A program made the position numbers and the translations under genes. From positions 620,001-684,000 of the forward strand of contig RSEE01000028.1 in NCBI GenBank assembly GCA_003971905.1: a DNA stretch of 64,000 nt. Direction: 5' to 3'. The number at the start of each line of letters is the position of its first letter. Position 1 is the first letter of the stretch. Below, piece after piece: positions 1 to 12,016 of the stretch. Origin of the DNA: Moniliella sp. 'wahieum' (lineage: Eukaryota; Basidiomycota; Moniliellomycetes; Moniliellales; Moniliellaceae). The notes below the pieces were generated by a model. It was not told the origin of the DNA. It did no database searches and saw only the letters and a program-made list of their open reading frames with translations.

Positions 1-752
1 GCGTCACGGGTTCGGCGATGCTCGACGGCCGATGGACTGGGTCTCGCCACGCAAGAGCGCCACCTCGGTTAGTGTTGTGCCAATCCAACGACTCAACGCG
101 CAATCTTTGAATGGATGATGATTACGTGGAACCCGAGTTCGCATATGTCCTGCAAGAGGTCGCTTTGGGTTTACCGCCGATATATCCGAGCATACTCACG
201 TTCAGAATGGCTGGGAAGAGTGAGGCCGATTCAATGGCATTAGACCCCTGCCACTGTGGCTCCACTGCCGCTATGTCTACGTCCCAAAGAGTGTTCCGCG
301 ATCTATATCTTCCACCTTTTCCATCCCAAGGCATTCTATTTGAAAGCCATATAATCCAAAAGGAGATAATGTGTATTGCGTGGTACAAAAAAACGGCCAC
401 AAAAAGGTGAGAATCACCGGCCTCTCACCACCGAAACCCAAAGACACAAAAAGAGGGAAGAGGCAAATTTCCCTATGCTTGCATCACATGAAAAGTGTGG
501 CAAAAAAGTGGTGGGAGGGCCTTGTCGTAGCAGAAACGAGGGTAGGGTATCGGGTAACGGGTATTCCAAAAACGTGGGACTCAACATTTATACCCGTGAT
601 TCCACATCCGTCATCGCCCTCAAAAGGATGGATGGGATCTGAGCGTCTCAAAACAATGTCGGCGGGTATGGGCTGAAGAAGGGAAGCCAAGAAACCGACG
701 GTGCTTGGGGGAGGGAAGTAGGGGAGAAAGAGTCAGAAATTGAAGGAAGAGC
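1..752. other. left-end intergenic DNA, no gene recognised
   Basis: Short open frames occur on both strands but none has a recognisable motif, convincing codon structure or splice signals. A gene continuing from outside the window cannot be excluded. Confidence 0.4.
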
Positions 753-1888
753 CTAGTCTGTCGATTCGGACGGCTTCTCCGTTGTCACAGGCTCTTCAGC
801 TGGCTTGGTATCCGTCTTCTTGGCCGCCTCGTCCGTCTCGGTCTCCTTCGGGGCCTCGGTTGACTTCTTATTGTGTTCAAACTTGCTGGTCGTCCCGAAT
901 GCCTTTTTGGTACGATCAAACAAGGAGTTGGCCCTGAGACTGATACTGTTTCTACCAGCTGCCTTTGTGGCAGGAGTAGGAGTACCTGTTCCAGCTTCTA
1001 CAGTACCGTTGGCAGCTTTGGGAGCGTCACCAGGCTTCTCTTCTTCCTTCTGCTCTTCCTTCGAAACTTCTTCAGCCTTGGCAGCCTTCTCCTTGGGAGT
1101 CTCCTCCGTTTTACTGGCCTCAAACTTGGCTGTAGCATCCTCAATGGCCTTCTTTGTACGGTCCAATAGGCCCGAAGGAAGCTTAGGAACCTTGATACTG
1201 AGGCGCCGACCCGCTTTAGCAGGCGCAGCTGCATCCGGTTTGGCGTTTTCCGCGATCGTGACCTCCTTGGTCTCCTCCTCGGGCTTCTTCTCAGATGTGG
1301 GTTCCTCGGTAGGCTTCTCCTCAGCCTTGGGTTCCTCCTTGGGTGCTTGTTCCACTTTGGCAGCCTTAGTCTTCTCGGGAGGGCTTCTGTCTTGCTGTGC
1401 TCAAACTTGGCCGCAGCATCCTCTATCGCTTTCTTGGTCCGGTCCAGCAGTCCAGCGGGCAACTTAGGAGCTTTGAAGCTGAGCCGGCGCCCGACGTTGT
1501 CCTTGGCAGGCGCAGGAGCATCGGGCTTGGCGTCTTCAGCTACAGCCACCTTGACCTCCTTGGTTTGCTGGTCTTCGGCAGCCTTGGGCTGTGTTTCGCT
1601 TTCGACTGGTGCCTCCTCCTCTAGGCGTCGACGTAGGCGTTGCAGCACTCTCTTTGCTCTTCTTGTACGATAGGGGGGTTAAGAGGGTGTGGAAATTGAA
1701 CACGGGTGCTTAGCGGGCACAGGCTCGGGGACAGGCACGGGCTCGGGCACGGGAGCCGGCTCGGTCTTGGCAGCCGTTTCGGCCTCGGTCTCAGGCGGAA
1801 CAGTAGCCGCCGGCTGCTCGATGGTAGCGGCGGCTGGAACAGGCTCTGCCACAGCGGCAGCCGGCACAGTCTCTAGCGCAACGGACAT
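753..1888 (-). CDS. Ala/Glu/Lys-rich repeat protein, hypothetical
   Basis: Function unknown. The N-terminus (start at 1888) is a short Ala/Pro/Val/Glu stretch with a PVPEPVPVPEP run. It is probably followed by an intron near 1665-1725 (GTGCCC donor, ACAAG acceptor). The body is highly charged (Glu, Lys, Ala, Pro) and holds three diverged copies of a basic block, RRLS-K-PKLP-GLLDRTKKAIEDA-AKFE. They lie near 1400-1495, 1115-1210 and 880-950; the third is shortened to SLFDRTKKAFG-TSKFE. The copies are separated by acidic low-complexity linkers, and the protein ends in ESTD. The frame slips by one base near 1375; sequence on both sides is clearly the same protein. No signal peptide or membrane segment is visible. 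It may be an intrinsically disordered or cytoskeleton/chromatin-associated protein, which is inference only. Confidence 0.6.
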
Positions 1889-3981
1889 GTCTGTGAGGGT
1901 GGTTGCACAAACACACAGCAGCAGTTAGGATCAGCCGTGACCTTTTCACCGGCGTGCAGAGCCGCAACGGATGGAGAAGTGGGGGGAAGGGGTACGTGCC
2001 TTGTAGAGGGGTAGAGGGAGTGGTGGGCAAGATGAAGGCGACGGGGAGGGGTAGGTATGATAGGATAATAGTTGTCTGCCAAGCCCGGTGGTGAGAGGTT
2101 GGGAGAAGGTCGTATATGCGTTGCGGCTCTGTCGACCATGCAAACCTGTATATATAGAGTACCTCCATATGAATACGCAGTTATCAGTTCAGGCCTCACA
2201 GGTGGGTCCGGTGCGCGTGCGGCGCAATAAGCGCGCGCGACGGTGGGGATGGCAAGGCTGACGCCATGGGGGAGGGGTGCGTGTGTGTTTTGCGTTATAT
2301 GCGTTAGTTGTGAGCGCGGAGCGATGAGCCGCTAAAGAGCTAATCTAGTTTTTCGCCCCCAAGTGGGCTGTATATAGGGATCTGACCCAGCCCATGCGAT
2401 CGACGATCGTAGTGTCCGGCAAAAGGGACGTTAGCTACAGCGCACACAGACTACGGAGGAGAGAGAGGACGGCGGTCAGATGCTCTTAGCTGTGATCGAT
2501 GATCTCCAGCCCAATACCCAGGTACGACTGCCTCAGGCCTCGTCGCCGTTCTCCCACCAAGGAATACGCCGATAGGCGCCCCTCTCACCCGGGCTGGGAG
2601 TGCAATCGACACCCCCTGAATTTTATCCTTCCTTTAGCACAGCGGCTCCACAAGTATGCTATGGCGCTCAAGTGCCCTATGCCACGCGCGCCACAGATAC
2701 CGGTGACCGGTGACCCCGCTCGGGGAGTCACAGCGTCATTGCGTCACCGCGCCACAGTATAAGTATACCCCCCCCCCTAAAGGATCCAAATTCAAAGTCC
2801 ATGGCAGGTATTGGATTTGCCCGCATTATCCGACTTGCTTTCATTGGGCATTGGGCATTGCCCTGATAGTACCTTCTTGCTATTACTGTGCTGCAGCTGT
2901 CCCAACAAAGCTACCATCAAAGACTCTCTCTTCGAGAGAGACATCGTAATTAGGTGCTATGGTTTGTTGGATTTGAAGGACCAATTTGGTCCACCCCATC
3001 GATCGTGTAAAAACGTTTACCAAGTATACTATACGCTCATTCAGCCCCAAGCGCACTGCATTCGGTTCGGACGTGAGTCGTGAGTGGCCGGCGCCAGTAG
3101 TTCCTGATCTGCTGGTGAATCTCTACTGGTTCTCCAATAAAGTCGGCACGAACACGATCGGAGCAACAGCAAATGTCGCCTTTGGTCCACCACCACAATT
3201 GACCGTAGTCTAGCATGAAAATGAGCAACATACTTTATATACCTCGACCGAGAAACCTTCCCGCCTGCCCGCTCCCCGCTTGGCCTTGCCGCGCACAAGA
3301 GGGAAAAAAAGGAGGAGAGAGAGAGATCCATGCGCGGGAAACTGGTCCCCGTGTCCAATCACTGTAGCTACCCACCCTGCGCCCGCCCGCCTTGCATCCT
3401 ACACACTACCTATACTGTGCCGTACCCGCGGAATGGTACGACGGAGGACAGTTTATGCGTGTGGGGAGATGCTAAGTGTGGGGTCACAGCCCCGGGAAGG
3501 GAACAAGGAAGAAGAAGGAGGAAGGAGAAAGGAGGAAGACGATGGAATGTAGCCTCTGGTTGCGTTGGTAAAAACGAGTGTGTATAGTGCGAGCGCGAGG
3601 GATGCAGTGTAGGTGGCAGAAAGTTGCTGGAACGGTATGATAGGTATGGTATGGTGTGGGATGGTGTGGGATGGTATGGGTGGGGTGCTGTGGGGTGGGT
3701 GGGGAAGACGGCAAACGAAGACAATTGAACAAGGCAGCAAGGGCACGGAGGTACGGAAGCAAACGAAAGCAAGAAACGCCAAAAAAAAGGGGAGAAGGAA
3801 GGAGCGTGGGACCGTGAGGTCAATATGGTTCAATAGGATCCCTCTTCACCAAAGTCAACCCAACTCGAGTGAGTAAAAGGTAAACGGGCGACCAAGAGAC
3901 AAACAAAAAGGACAAGGGGAAACACAAAGGCCAAAGCACAGAGCAGGCTGACAAGGATCCAACACAGCACAGCACAAAGCG
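1889..3981. other. intergenic region with low-complexity GT/GA tracts
   Basis: No supported gene. It contains an eight-base C run near 2769 and a purine-rich GGTATGGTGTGGGATGG tandem array around 3640-3700. An open frame of about 125 codons on the minus strand at 3453-3833 is the shadow of this array and is not called. Confidence 0.5.
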
Positions 3982-6977
3982 CTAGCGAAGAGGGAACACA
4001 GCACCCAAAAGGTGGCTCACACTGAACCGGAACAGTGTCAAAGGGGAGAGGGTGTGGAGGGCAGGAGAGGGGTGGGGGGTTCCAAATCCAATCCAACCAA
4101 CATGCATGGCAGACCAACATGTACCGTATCCCACGCTGCGGCCTCCGCTGCTACCAACCAAAGTCCAGGTCCGGCTCGGTCTTGGGTGGTAACTGCAAGC
4201 CACCACGCGCCCCGTACACCCCGGGACGAGAGATGGGGTGTGCGGACGGGAGACGTGTACGGTAAGGCCAGATGGACTCCCGTGTCGCCCGTTTCTCACC
4301 CCTACACGGGAGAGGTAGAGGTGGCCCGGATGCGTGCGCGTGGGTGGACACGCACACGCGAAGGGGGAAGCAGGTACCGCGTGCACCCTGGTTCGGTTGC
4401 CGTCGTACCTGAGGCAGGGGAGGAGGCACAGGAAGTGGATCGGGTACGCGGGCGGGCCAAGGGCGAGGGCGGAGGACGAAGGGAGCACGGGGGGTTCGAG
4501 GGGGAGCGAGGTAGGTCCGGTAAGGCAGAGGACAAGTGTGGGTCGACTCGAGACTGTTACGTGATCGTAAGGGAGACAGTAAAGGGAGGAACAGCTAGGG
4601 TCGCCTCGCATGCTCGGCACCAGGCTGCGGTGGGGGGAGGCAGGGAGCGGGACGGGCGAAGAAGGACAGGCGCCCAAGGATCCCGACAAGCCTAACGAGC
4701 TCACTGCCGCCCAGGTCCAGCTGGGATCCGTTTCGAGCACCTCGCGGTCTTCTGTTTCTTCTGGCGAGAGCGATAGAGCCGAGACGGAGCGACCGTCAAG
4801 AGGAAGGGAGGAGAGCGAGTCGGTGCCATGCTGCGGGTACAGGAGTGGGCTGGGGTGGGACCGCGTCTCCTCTTCGCCCTCCGACGGACAGGAATCTTGT
4901 TTCGCCCGCCAGGCCAGCCAGGCTTCTCTCCGCATCTCCCTATAGTCCCGCTCGAATACCGACTCGGTCCGCGCCGGCGCAGGCGGCAGACCGGGAAGGA
5001 TGGTTTGCGGGTGGTACGTGGGTGCCGGAGCTGGGTCGTCTTCCCATTCGGGCCAGGAAGACGGAGGAAGAGGAGTAGGATGCACAAGTAAGTAGCCGCG
5101 ATCGGCATGGATGAGCCAACGACGCATCTTGCCTACGCCTTCGTACCCTGCTGCACGGGTGGTGGGACGCGCGCGCTCCTCTTCCTCCTCCGAGTCCAGC
5201 CCATACACCCGATACGGTACAAACACTTTCCCGTCCCTCGGCCGGTGGGGCCGCAGTCCAAGGTCGTCCAACGGAAGAGGCGCAACACGGTTCGTGCCTT
5301 TCCCCGTGGGAAGACGTGGCAGTTGCGGAGACCAGGGAGGGATGCTCATCGTCTGGGCCAGCGCACCCCAGCCTCCCGACACGGCGCGATGCCCCTTAAC
5401 CGTACGCATTGGTGAAGGTTCGCGGGAACCAAGGAACGGAGACGGTGCCCCTCCCGCGGACGTGCGGCTGCCAGAGGGGGTGGCGTGCGAGGCGTCGCAA
5501 GAGTCATCCGCAATAGACTCAGGCTCTTCTTCGTCCCATCGGTGGGCTTGGTGTACCACTTCTTTCCCTAGCACCTGAATCTCACTCTCGTGCCGCCTGT
5601 GGATCTCGGCCGCCTGAGCAGGCGAAATCCCATGTGCTTGCACCTCTCCTTCCTCCCCGTTATGGGGTACCGTTCCGGGGGAATGCGCCAGGTTGGGCTC
5701 CAACTCCATCTCCAACTCCATCTTTGGAGACGATACGGGAGACGCCACTTTGGATGGAGAATCTCGATGGCTCACCATCGTAGACGTAGAGGCTGGCAGA
5801 ACTGGACTCAGATTGCGATTCAACACGCCGTAGCCCCATCGTCCCCCCTCGTTACCAGTGGGGTCTGTGCCGGCGTGAGTAGGAGGGTGGGAAGAGGTCC
5901 GACGGGCAGGCACCTTGGTGCCATCAGGAAGCGTGACTGTGCCTGTCCCCCCGGACGAGCAGCAAGGATGGCCTGTCGAGTCTTCCAGCGCGCCAGCTCA
6001 ATCTCTTCCAGCGCTGGGGGCGGTGGCGAGGGGGGCAGGATGACGCGTCGAAAGACCGAGTGGATGGACCTGAAAGATGATTTCCATTATTAGCATTCCT
6101 TTTATACACATTTGAGGGGAGGGTAAATAAATGGCATACCAATTAGACCACACCGCCTGCTCCTCCTCTTCCTGGTCGAGGTGAATGGGACCCGGAGACC
6201 CGAATGCGAGTGTGGGTGGAGGCCGGAGTGGGGAGGAAGTCAGGGGGGCGCAGGATGGATCGGAAGTGGATGAAGCAAGTGGAAGAGCAGCGCTGGCGGC
6301 CCCTGGCGATGCCGAGGGTGAAGAGGAAGGGGCATGGGAGGTGGGCTGGGTAAACGCAAGTGCGAAGCCGAGGGTACGTTCAACGCGGCATAGACGCTGG
6401 GAAGTGGACCGAACCGGACACGTAGGGGGGGACAGGCAGGGGCGGTAGTAGGACCGCAGGTGCAGTGCGATCGTGGCGAACGAAGGGGGGGAAGCGCGGA
6501 TGCGAGCGCGGGGGACGGCGCCTTCGTACAAGGCCTGGGCCGCGGCAGCAGACATGCGTGTATTGATCAGTGCGTTGATCATGGCCAGATCCTCGTCATC
6601 GAGTTGGGGCTGCGGCTCGTCGTCGGCTTCGTGATGCGGGGGCGGGGTGTGGGAGGGGGCGCTGTGGCGGGAGCGCTGCGAGTCGAGGGAGGCAGGGCGC
6701 TGGTGGAGCAGGGCCGGGAGGGAGACACGGGAGGGGAGGGAGGCATGGAAGAGCTGGGAGCGGCGGAGGGCAGGCTCGGCGGGCGGGGCGCGGATGCGGG
6801 TGGCTGTGCCCTGGGCGCTGGGCTCGTGGGCGATGAGGCAGGCGAGGCGGGCGCGGGCGCGGGCGTGGGGGCGGCGCTGAGGAGGATGGAGGGCGGGCCA
6901 TCCATGCGCTGGGCCATCGACGGTTGCGGGCGGTGGGGGGAGAGCGAGGCGGGGGTCGGCGGCCAGGGGGGTGGCAT
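3982..6977 (-). CDS. large Pro/Ser/Glu-rich hypothetical protein
   Basis: Not recognised. A likely start at 6977 has a good context (GCCGCC before ATG). The N-terminal part is Pro/Ala/Ser-rich and its exact frame is uncertain; it reaches a more ordered block around DDEDLAMINALINTRMSAA near 6540-6600. An intron at about 6061-6142 (GTATGCC donor, TTTCAG acceptor) joins SNW to SIHSVFRR. Just downstream the ELARWKTRQAILAARP frame needs one extra base in the six-C run at 5946-5951 to enter the long downstream frame. That frame has acidic patches (DSEEEEE), WEDDPAP and a basic ERDYREMRREAWLAWR block near 4900-4950. The end is uncertain: the open frame runs to 3982, but after about 4700 it looks non-coding. 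No enzyme motif is seen. Confidence 0.5.
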
Positions 6978-7779
6978 GGCGGCGGGAGGGAGAGTAAGTC
7001 GGGTGTAATCGGTGCTGGGGTGATCGATGATCGATTACAGCTTAACGCATCAGGCTTAAGAACCAGTGGTTGAGAGGCGCTGCACGCGGGCGGTGTGGCG
7101 TGCGTGCCGGGGATCCGAGCACGTCGCATGCCGCGAACTGCCCAGCACACGCCGGCACTCCTGCACGCCCCACTGCTGCACCTGCTTCCCCTTGCATCTG
7201 GGGCCAGCCCGGCGCGGCCCTCTCGAAGTTCTGTGCGCGCCCGCTCCTGCCCGCCCGCGCTCGGCCAAATGCTGGGCCATGCGCGGGGGACACTGCTGCC
7301 GTGCTGCCTGCCCCGCCCCGCCCCTGCCCCCCGCGGCGGGGTCTATGTGCCCCACAGACAGGCCCCGTGCTGCCTTCTGCCCGAGCTTCTGCGAACCAAA
7401 GGCGTTCGCTGAACACACGATCGAATGTTGAACCATTGAATATTCCACGTTAATCAGCGTCATCGTGTACAGCCCCCAGTGGCAACTAGTCTTTTCTTTT
7501 CGTCTGCGGAGGACTTCGTTGTACAGCAAACCCAGCAGGCCACGTCCCAACAGAAATCAACAGTTGTACAAGCACAAAAGAACGAAGAGGCGTGGGCTGG
7601 TCACCGTCACGATCATCCGTGTCAACCGTTGGGGCCCAGCCATCATGGAAAGGGTGAGGGAGATAATATATACAAAACATGTGGCCCGACAGCAAGAAGA
7701 GAGAGCCCCCCGTCGTCCAGAGGAGACAGTAAGAGGATTATGCAGCGGCTGGGGAGGGAGAGACCATCCACATGTTAGG
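6978..7779. other. intergenic region, very GC-rich around 7100-7340
   Basis: Separates two minus-strand genes. It contains an ATCGAT-type palindromic repeat at about 7020-7038 (GATCGATGATCGATTA). Open frames here overlap each other in all phases and look like GC-driven shadows. No gene is supported. Confidence 0.5.
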
Positions 7780-9665
7780 TTAGGCCGTCTTTTTGGCGTC
7801 TGCCTTTTCATCCAGCTCATCGGATGGGGACATGGCATCAACAGCAGGCAGCATGTGCTGGTCCCCCACATGTTCAATCCCTTCTTCATCCTCGACCATT
7901 TCTTCCTGGCGGGAAGGACCATGTTCCGAGGTGCGCACCGCCGTTGTCGCACCAGCAATCGTATCCTTCTCAAAGTGCGCCCCATGTTCTTCCCGGCCCA
8001 CCACAATCACCGTCAACAAGTAAGCGCAGACGACACCGAGCAAAATCCCAGAAACCGTAGCGTAATCGGGCAAGGTACGTTCATTGTCCTTGCCCTCTGG
8101 ACGGGAAGGGTTGTATTCCGGATTGTCAATCCGAATTCCTTCTCCGCCCCGAGTCTCAATCTGGGCCGAAGAGGCCGACACCATGTTGCCCAATTGGTAT
8201 GCCAAGCCACTAAAGTCGCGCGAAAGCCTGGGGGCGAGATTTCCGACAGGTAGACCGGCACGACGCCCCAGGCACCTTGAACCCCAAATTGGAGAAAGAA
8301 CGCGCCGGCGGCCAACCCCCCAAAGCTCGAAGGTAAGATCCACGCTGGATCAGCACGCCCGACAAAATGACAAAGATGGCCATTGTCAAACGACGCCCGA
8401 GCCATTGGGAAATGTACCCGGCCAGCGTACCCCCCACAATCGCACCACAGTTGGAAATAATGGTCGCTTTCGAGGCCAGCATGCTCCCTTCCTTGGCGGG
8501 CAAGTCGGCAAACTTGACCTTCTGAACCATGGTGGGGGTAGAGGTCCTCTGTTGGGCGTTCCAGTCAGCCGTTCTTTTCCCGCAAGAAGAATACAAGATC
8601 AAAACAAGAAAAAGAGAGAGGAGGCAGCGGGCAACGTACGAGACGAATGACTAAGCCAATTAAAGCCCGACATGAGCAAGATGCCATAGATGCACCGGAC
8701 CCAATGTTCCTTGAGCATCGCCCACATATCTGACAAGAACTTGCGCACCTTGGATTGAGTCGTGGTATCGATCCCAGCATCTGCCGCTTCCTTTTGGGCC
8801 TTGTGGTATTCCAAAAACAGTTCCGACTCCCATACCAACGCCCGCACCCCAGCGGAAAACAACGATAGCGCCGCCCCAAAGTAAAACAAGATCTTCCAGT
8901 TGTTGGTCCGGTTGACCACCGATACATTGACCGAGGCGGCCAACAGGTAGCCAAGCGCGTAGCATTGCTGCAACAAACCACTAAACAACCCACGCGGTGC
9001 GACTGGCATGTTTTCTAGGGCGGTGGCCGTGGACATGCCCCAGATGCCACCTGATTGTAGGTAGGTTGAGACGAGGTAGGGAGACTCACACAGTTAGTCG
9101 TCACTCTGTATAGAGACACTTTCTCCATCACCCGCACCGCCTCTGTGTGCTCGTTTCCTCCGCCTACTCTTTGCCGTGAAAGACAAAGGGATACGAAGAG
9201 CACACAGAGAGACAAGAGGAAAGCTGACGTACCCATGAAAATGCCAAAGAGGGAGCGAACCGCCAGGAACGGTCCATAACTCTTGCAGTATGTGGTGGCG
9301 AGCGACAAGGCCGAGACACAGAGCAAGTTGAAGCAGAGGGGCCATTTGCGGCCAAAGCGATCGGAAATCAAGCCAAAGATGGCGGCGCCCAGCGGGCGAA
9401 GAGAAGAGAGCGTGAGCGTGATAGAAGTAGTAATGTCGTTGGTGGATTTGTTGTACAGGACCGAAAGACGCGTGCTGGCCAGACTGACAGAAAAAAAGTC
9501 AACCGAATCGCATGTCCAGGCTACCATGCCAGTGAATAGGTAGATCCATTGCTTCAGCGTGAGCATCGCTGCCAACTTGATGGGGTTGTTGGAGGCCCCA
9601 TGGCGCTCGGCAAGGCGCTGCTCGCGCGTAGGCAGCTTAAAGAGCCCGTGGGTAATGTCGTACAT
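7780..9665 (-). CDS. JEN1: JEN1-type monocarboxylate/proton symporter (MFS)
   Basis: Plasma-membrane transporter for lactate, pyruvate or related carboxylates, by family. Exon 1 (9233-9665) covers the first helices with GLISDRFGRKWP and the LFGIFMG stretch. Exon 2 (8641-9050) gives GGIWGMSTATALENMPV, a JEN hallmark. Introns are 9051-9232 and about 8549-8639, both starting GTACGT. Joining exon 2 to exon 3 rebuilds the JEN signature NWLSHSSQDLYPT (family form N-x-x-S/T-H-x-S/T-Q-D-x-x-x-T), but one extra C in the C5 run at 8534-8538 shifts the frame directly after it. Two further single-base offsets occur near 8340 and 8215, around the conserved block AAGAFFLQFGVQGAWG. The C-terminus keeps the typical EEHGAHFEKD and an acidic tail. 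Full length and about 12 helices are inferred. Alternative: another carboxylate or sialate MFS carrier. Confidence 0.9.
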
Positions 9666-10194
9666 GCCGATAGAGGGGGTGTGGGGGGGGTCGTGGGTCG
9701 TGGGTCGTGGGCGTAAAAAGGGGGGTCGGGGGGTGTATAAGAGGGGGTGGATGGCCTGTGGGAGCTGGTTGTGGGTGGGATGCGGCTATAAGAGAGAGCG
9801 CACCACCATCCCCCACACTCGGATTCGGACGGCACAATATCCCATCAAGCGAGTGTGTGGGCTGGCCAGCCAGTATAGGCCGATTATATCTCGTGCTCAC
9901 GCGCTCAAGCGCTCACGCATCAAGCAGGCCTCCCTCCGTCCGACTGCCCAGCCCAACACACCGACAGCCCTGAATGGCGGGACCTCCTGCCCTGTCAGCA
10001 CGCAGCCGTGTCCTGCCTTGCCACACACCAGGTGCGGTTGGGGGTCCAACGGGCGGGATTTACTTGGTTGAGTATACGTTTTTGAGTACTGCCTACTGCC
10101 TAGTACTCAGACTGAGTACTGCGTACACTTCCTACTGAATCATTATTATTCACTACCCTCAGACTCAGGTGGGCGGATGAGCTCGATGGGCACT

Positions 10195-10255
10195 CAGGCT
10201 CAGGCTTCAAGCTTGAAGCTTCAGGCTGAAGGCACTCGCCTCAGGCCCTCAGGCG
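10195..10255. repeat. composite palindromic repeat (CTCAGG plus AAGCTT)
   Basis: Contains CAGGCTTCAAGCTTGAAGC, a near-perfect palindrome, flanked by CTCAGGC/GCCTGAG inverted units. The same words recur in many intergenic regions of the window. Confidence 0.7.
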
Positions 10256-11502
10256 AGCCCTGTTGTGCCTCGCCAGTATCCTCCGGATTCTCCGTTCGCC
10301 CAGCCTGCAACCGCAGATCGCCACTGCTCCCCTGGACCTGTGCCTGATGCCCCGCACGGCTCCGCGCCAGTGCCTGCTTTTCCAGGCCTGCCCCCCATCG
10401 CATTGCAAGTACGAGGTACTCTACGTACCACGTAGGCTTTCGGGTGGTACATGGTACATGGCATACAAAGGGTATACATGGTATGACCGGTGACCTTCTT
10501 AGATGGCAGGGATCTTAGTAGTTACTAGTAACACAGTAAGATCAATGATCCTAGGGTTTTTTTGTTCCGCCCCGCATGTTTCGCCCACAAGGCACGTACA
10601 CACACGCGCCGTGCCTGGCGTTGAATATATTATCGCGGTGGCGAGCACGGGGCTGCTGCGGGGCCGCGAACAGGACGACTGGGGAACAGAGTATCTATAC
10701 TGAGTAACTGTATGAGTACGAGTCTCAGTACGGAGGTACAGAGAGGCATACTGAGGTACTGAGGCCCTGAGAGCTTGGGGTTTGGGGCTTGGCCCTGAGC
10801 CTGAGGACAGATACGAGATGAGATCGATGATCAATTAACGACAAACTGAGGGAGATTGGCACGTGCACATATGTATGTATCCCACCGCCCAACAGCCTCT
10901 CTGTCTCCCTATCGGGGTCCGGCGACGGCCATCATGCATCATCTGCATCATCGATCATCCACATCGAGCATCTTCCCATACACTCCTGGAGGTGCACCGT
11001 GCCTGTATGATGGCCCTCGACCGAAGCCAGTGAGTATACTGAGTGGGCGAATGGATAAGCGCATGGTGGATATGATAGATGAGATCCGAGATCCGAGATC
11101 GAGGACCGCTCCTCAGCTCGTGGCCCCATCTGCGTGTCTACCTGCGGCACAGTGCTTGGTCTGGAAAAAGGCAGGATCGAGGATACTATGTGGGATCTAA
11201 GATGGCCCGCGGCGCTGCTCAACGGGAGCTAATCCAGGGAGCTATTTTGCTCACTGCACTCAGCGAGTACTTACTTCATTTCCCCACCAACCCAGGGTGC
11301 GGTTCTTGGCACTCAGTTGAGTACCTAACCGTCAGGTACCTTTTATGTATCAATCCCCCCCTCTCTCTGAGATTTAACCCCCTTTCTCTCAAACCCCGTT
11401 AATCAATCTTAGTCATCCTATATCTCTCCGGACACCGCAGGTACCAGCACTTACTGGTACCTTTCGAAGCCACGCGTCCATCCTGTATCATGCATCCCAA
11501 CA

Positions 11503-11540
11503 TTCAAGCTTCAAGCTTCAGGCTTCAACGTTCAAGCTGC
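11503..11540. repeat. dispersed TTCAAGCTTCAAGCTT repeat
   Basis: Tandem TTCAAGC units (CATTCAAGCTTCAAGCTTC, then GGCTTCAACGTTCAAGC). Same family as copies at 25083, 30651, 57308 and 59360. Confidence 0.7.
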
Positions 11541-12016
11541 ACGCCTTTTATAGGATTCGTAAAAAGGGTGCAGACGGGAGGGATACATGAAAAAGGAACG
11601 AAGGGGAGGGAAGAGGTGCAGCAAGGGTCTTCAGCTTCAATATGTTGAGAATGGAACGCGTGTGCTTTCAAACGCCTCAAGGTTCAAGCTTCAAGCCCTG
11701 CACCCACATCATCGACATCTTCTGAGGAATTGGGGGTCCCCGAACAACCTGTGGTCCAACCCACGGTTCAGGCAGTTTAGGCTGGCAACTCTCGTACGGT
11801 CTAGTATATAGTAGGGGTGAACTTGGTACAGTACACTGTCCACCCAAGTCATAAGAGAAACAGCAGGGATGTATAAGCATAGCAGACAAAAAAAAACACA
11901 AAGGAGGCACAAGTGAGGCGGTGGAACGTGGATCCTACTATCGTCTTACATACAAGATCTGACAAAACCTTAGATCTTACTACCGCAGGAAAAGAAAGGC
12001 AGATACGTACAGTGGA

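Larger units (their letters stand above)
9666..11999. other. repeat-rich intergenic region
   Basis: No gene recognised. It is packed with short palindromic repeats: TGAGTAC/GTACTCA motifs at 10070-10130 and 10695-10775, CTCAGG/AAGCTTCAAGCTT motifs at 10150-10255 and 11503-11540, ATCGAT motifs at 10820 and 10935-10960, and GAGATCC repeats near 11080. Confidence 0.6.

Noticed and set aside
3410..3833. Minus-strand ORFs of 126-137 codons rich in Pro/Ser/His
   Set aside because: They translate a GGTATGGTGTGG-type tandem array and purine tracts in all frames; no motif or splice structure.
7042..7550. Overlapping ORFs on both strands in a very GC-rich stretch
   Set aside because: Stops are rare because of GC content; all frames are open at once and none shows a motif.
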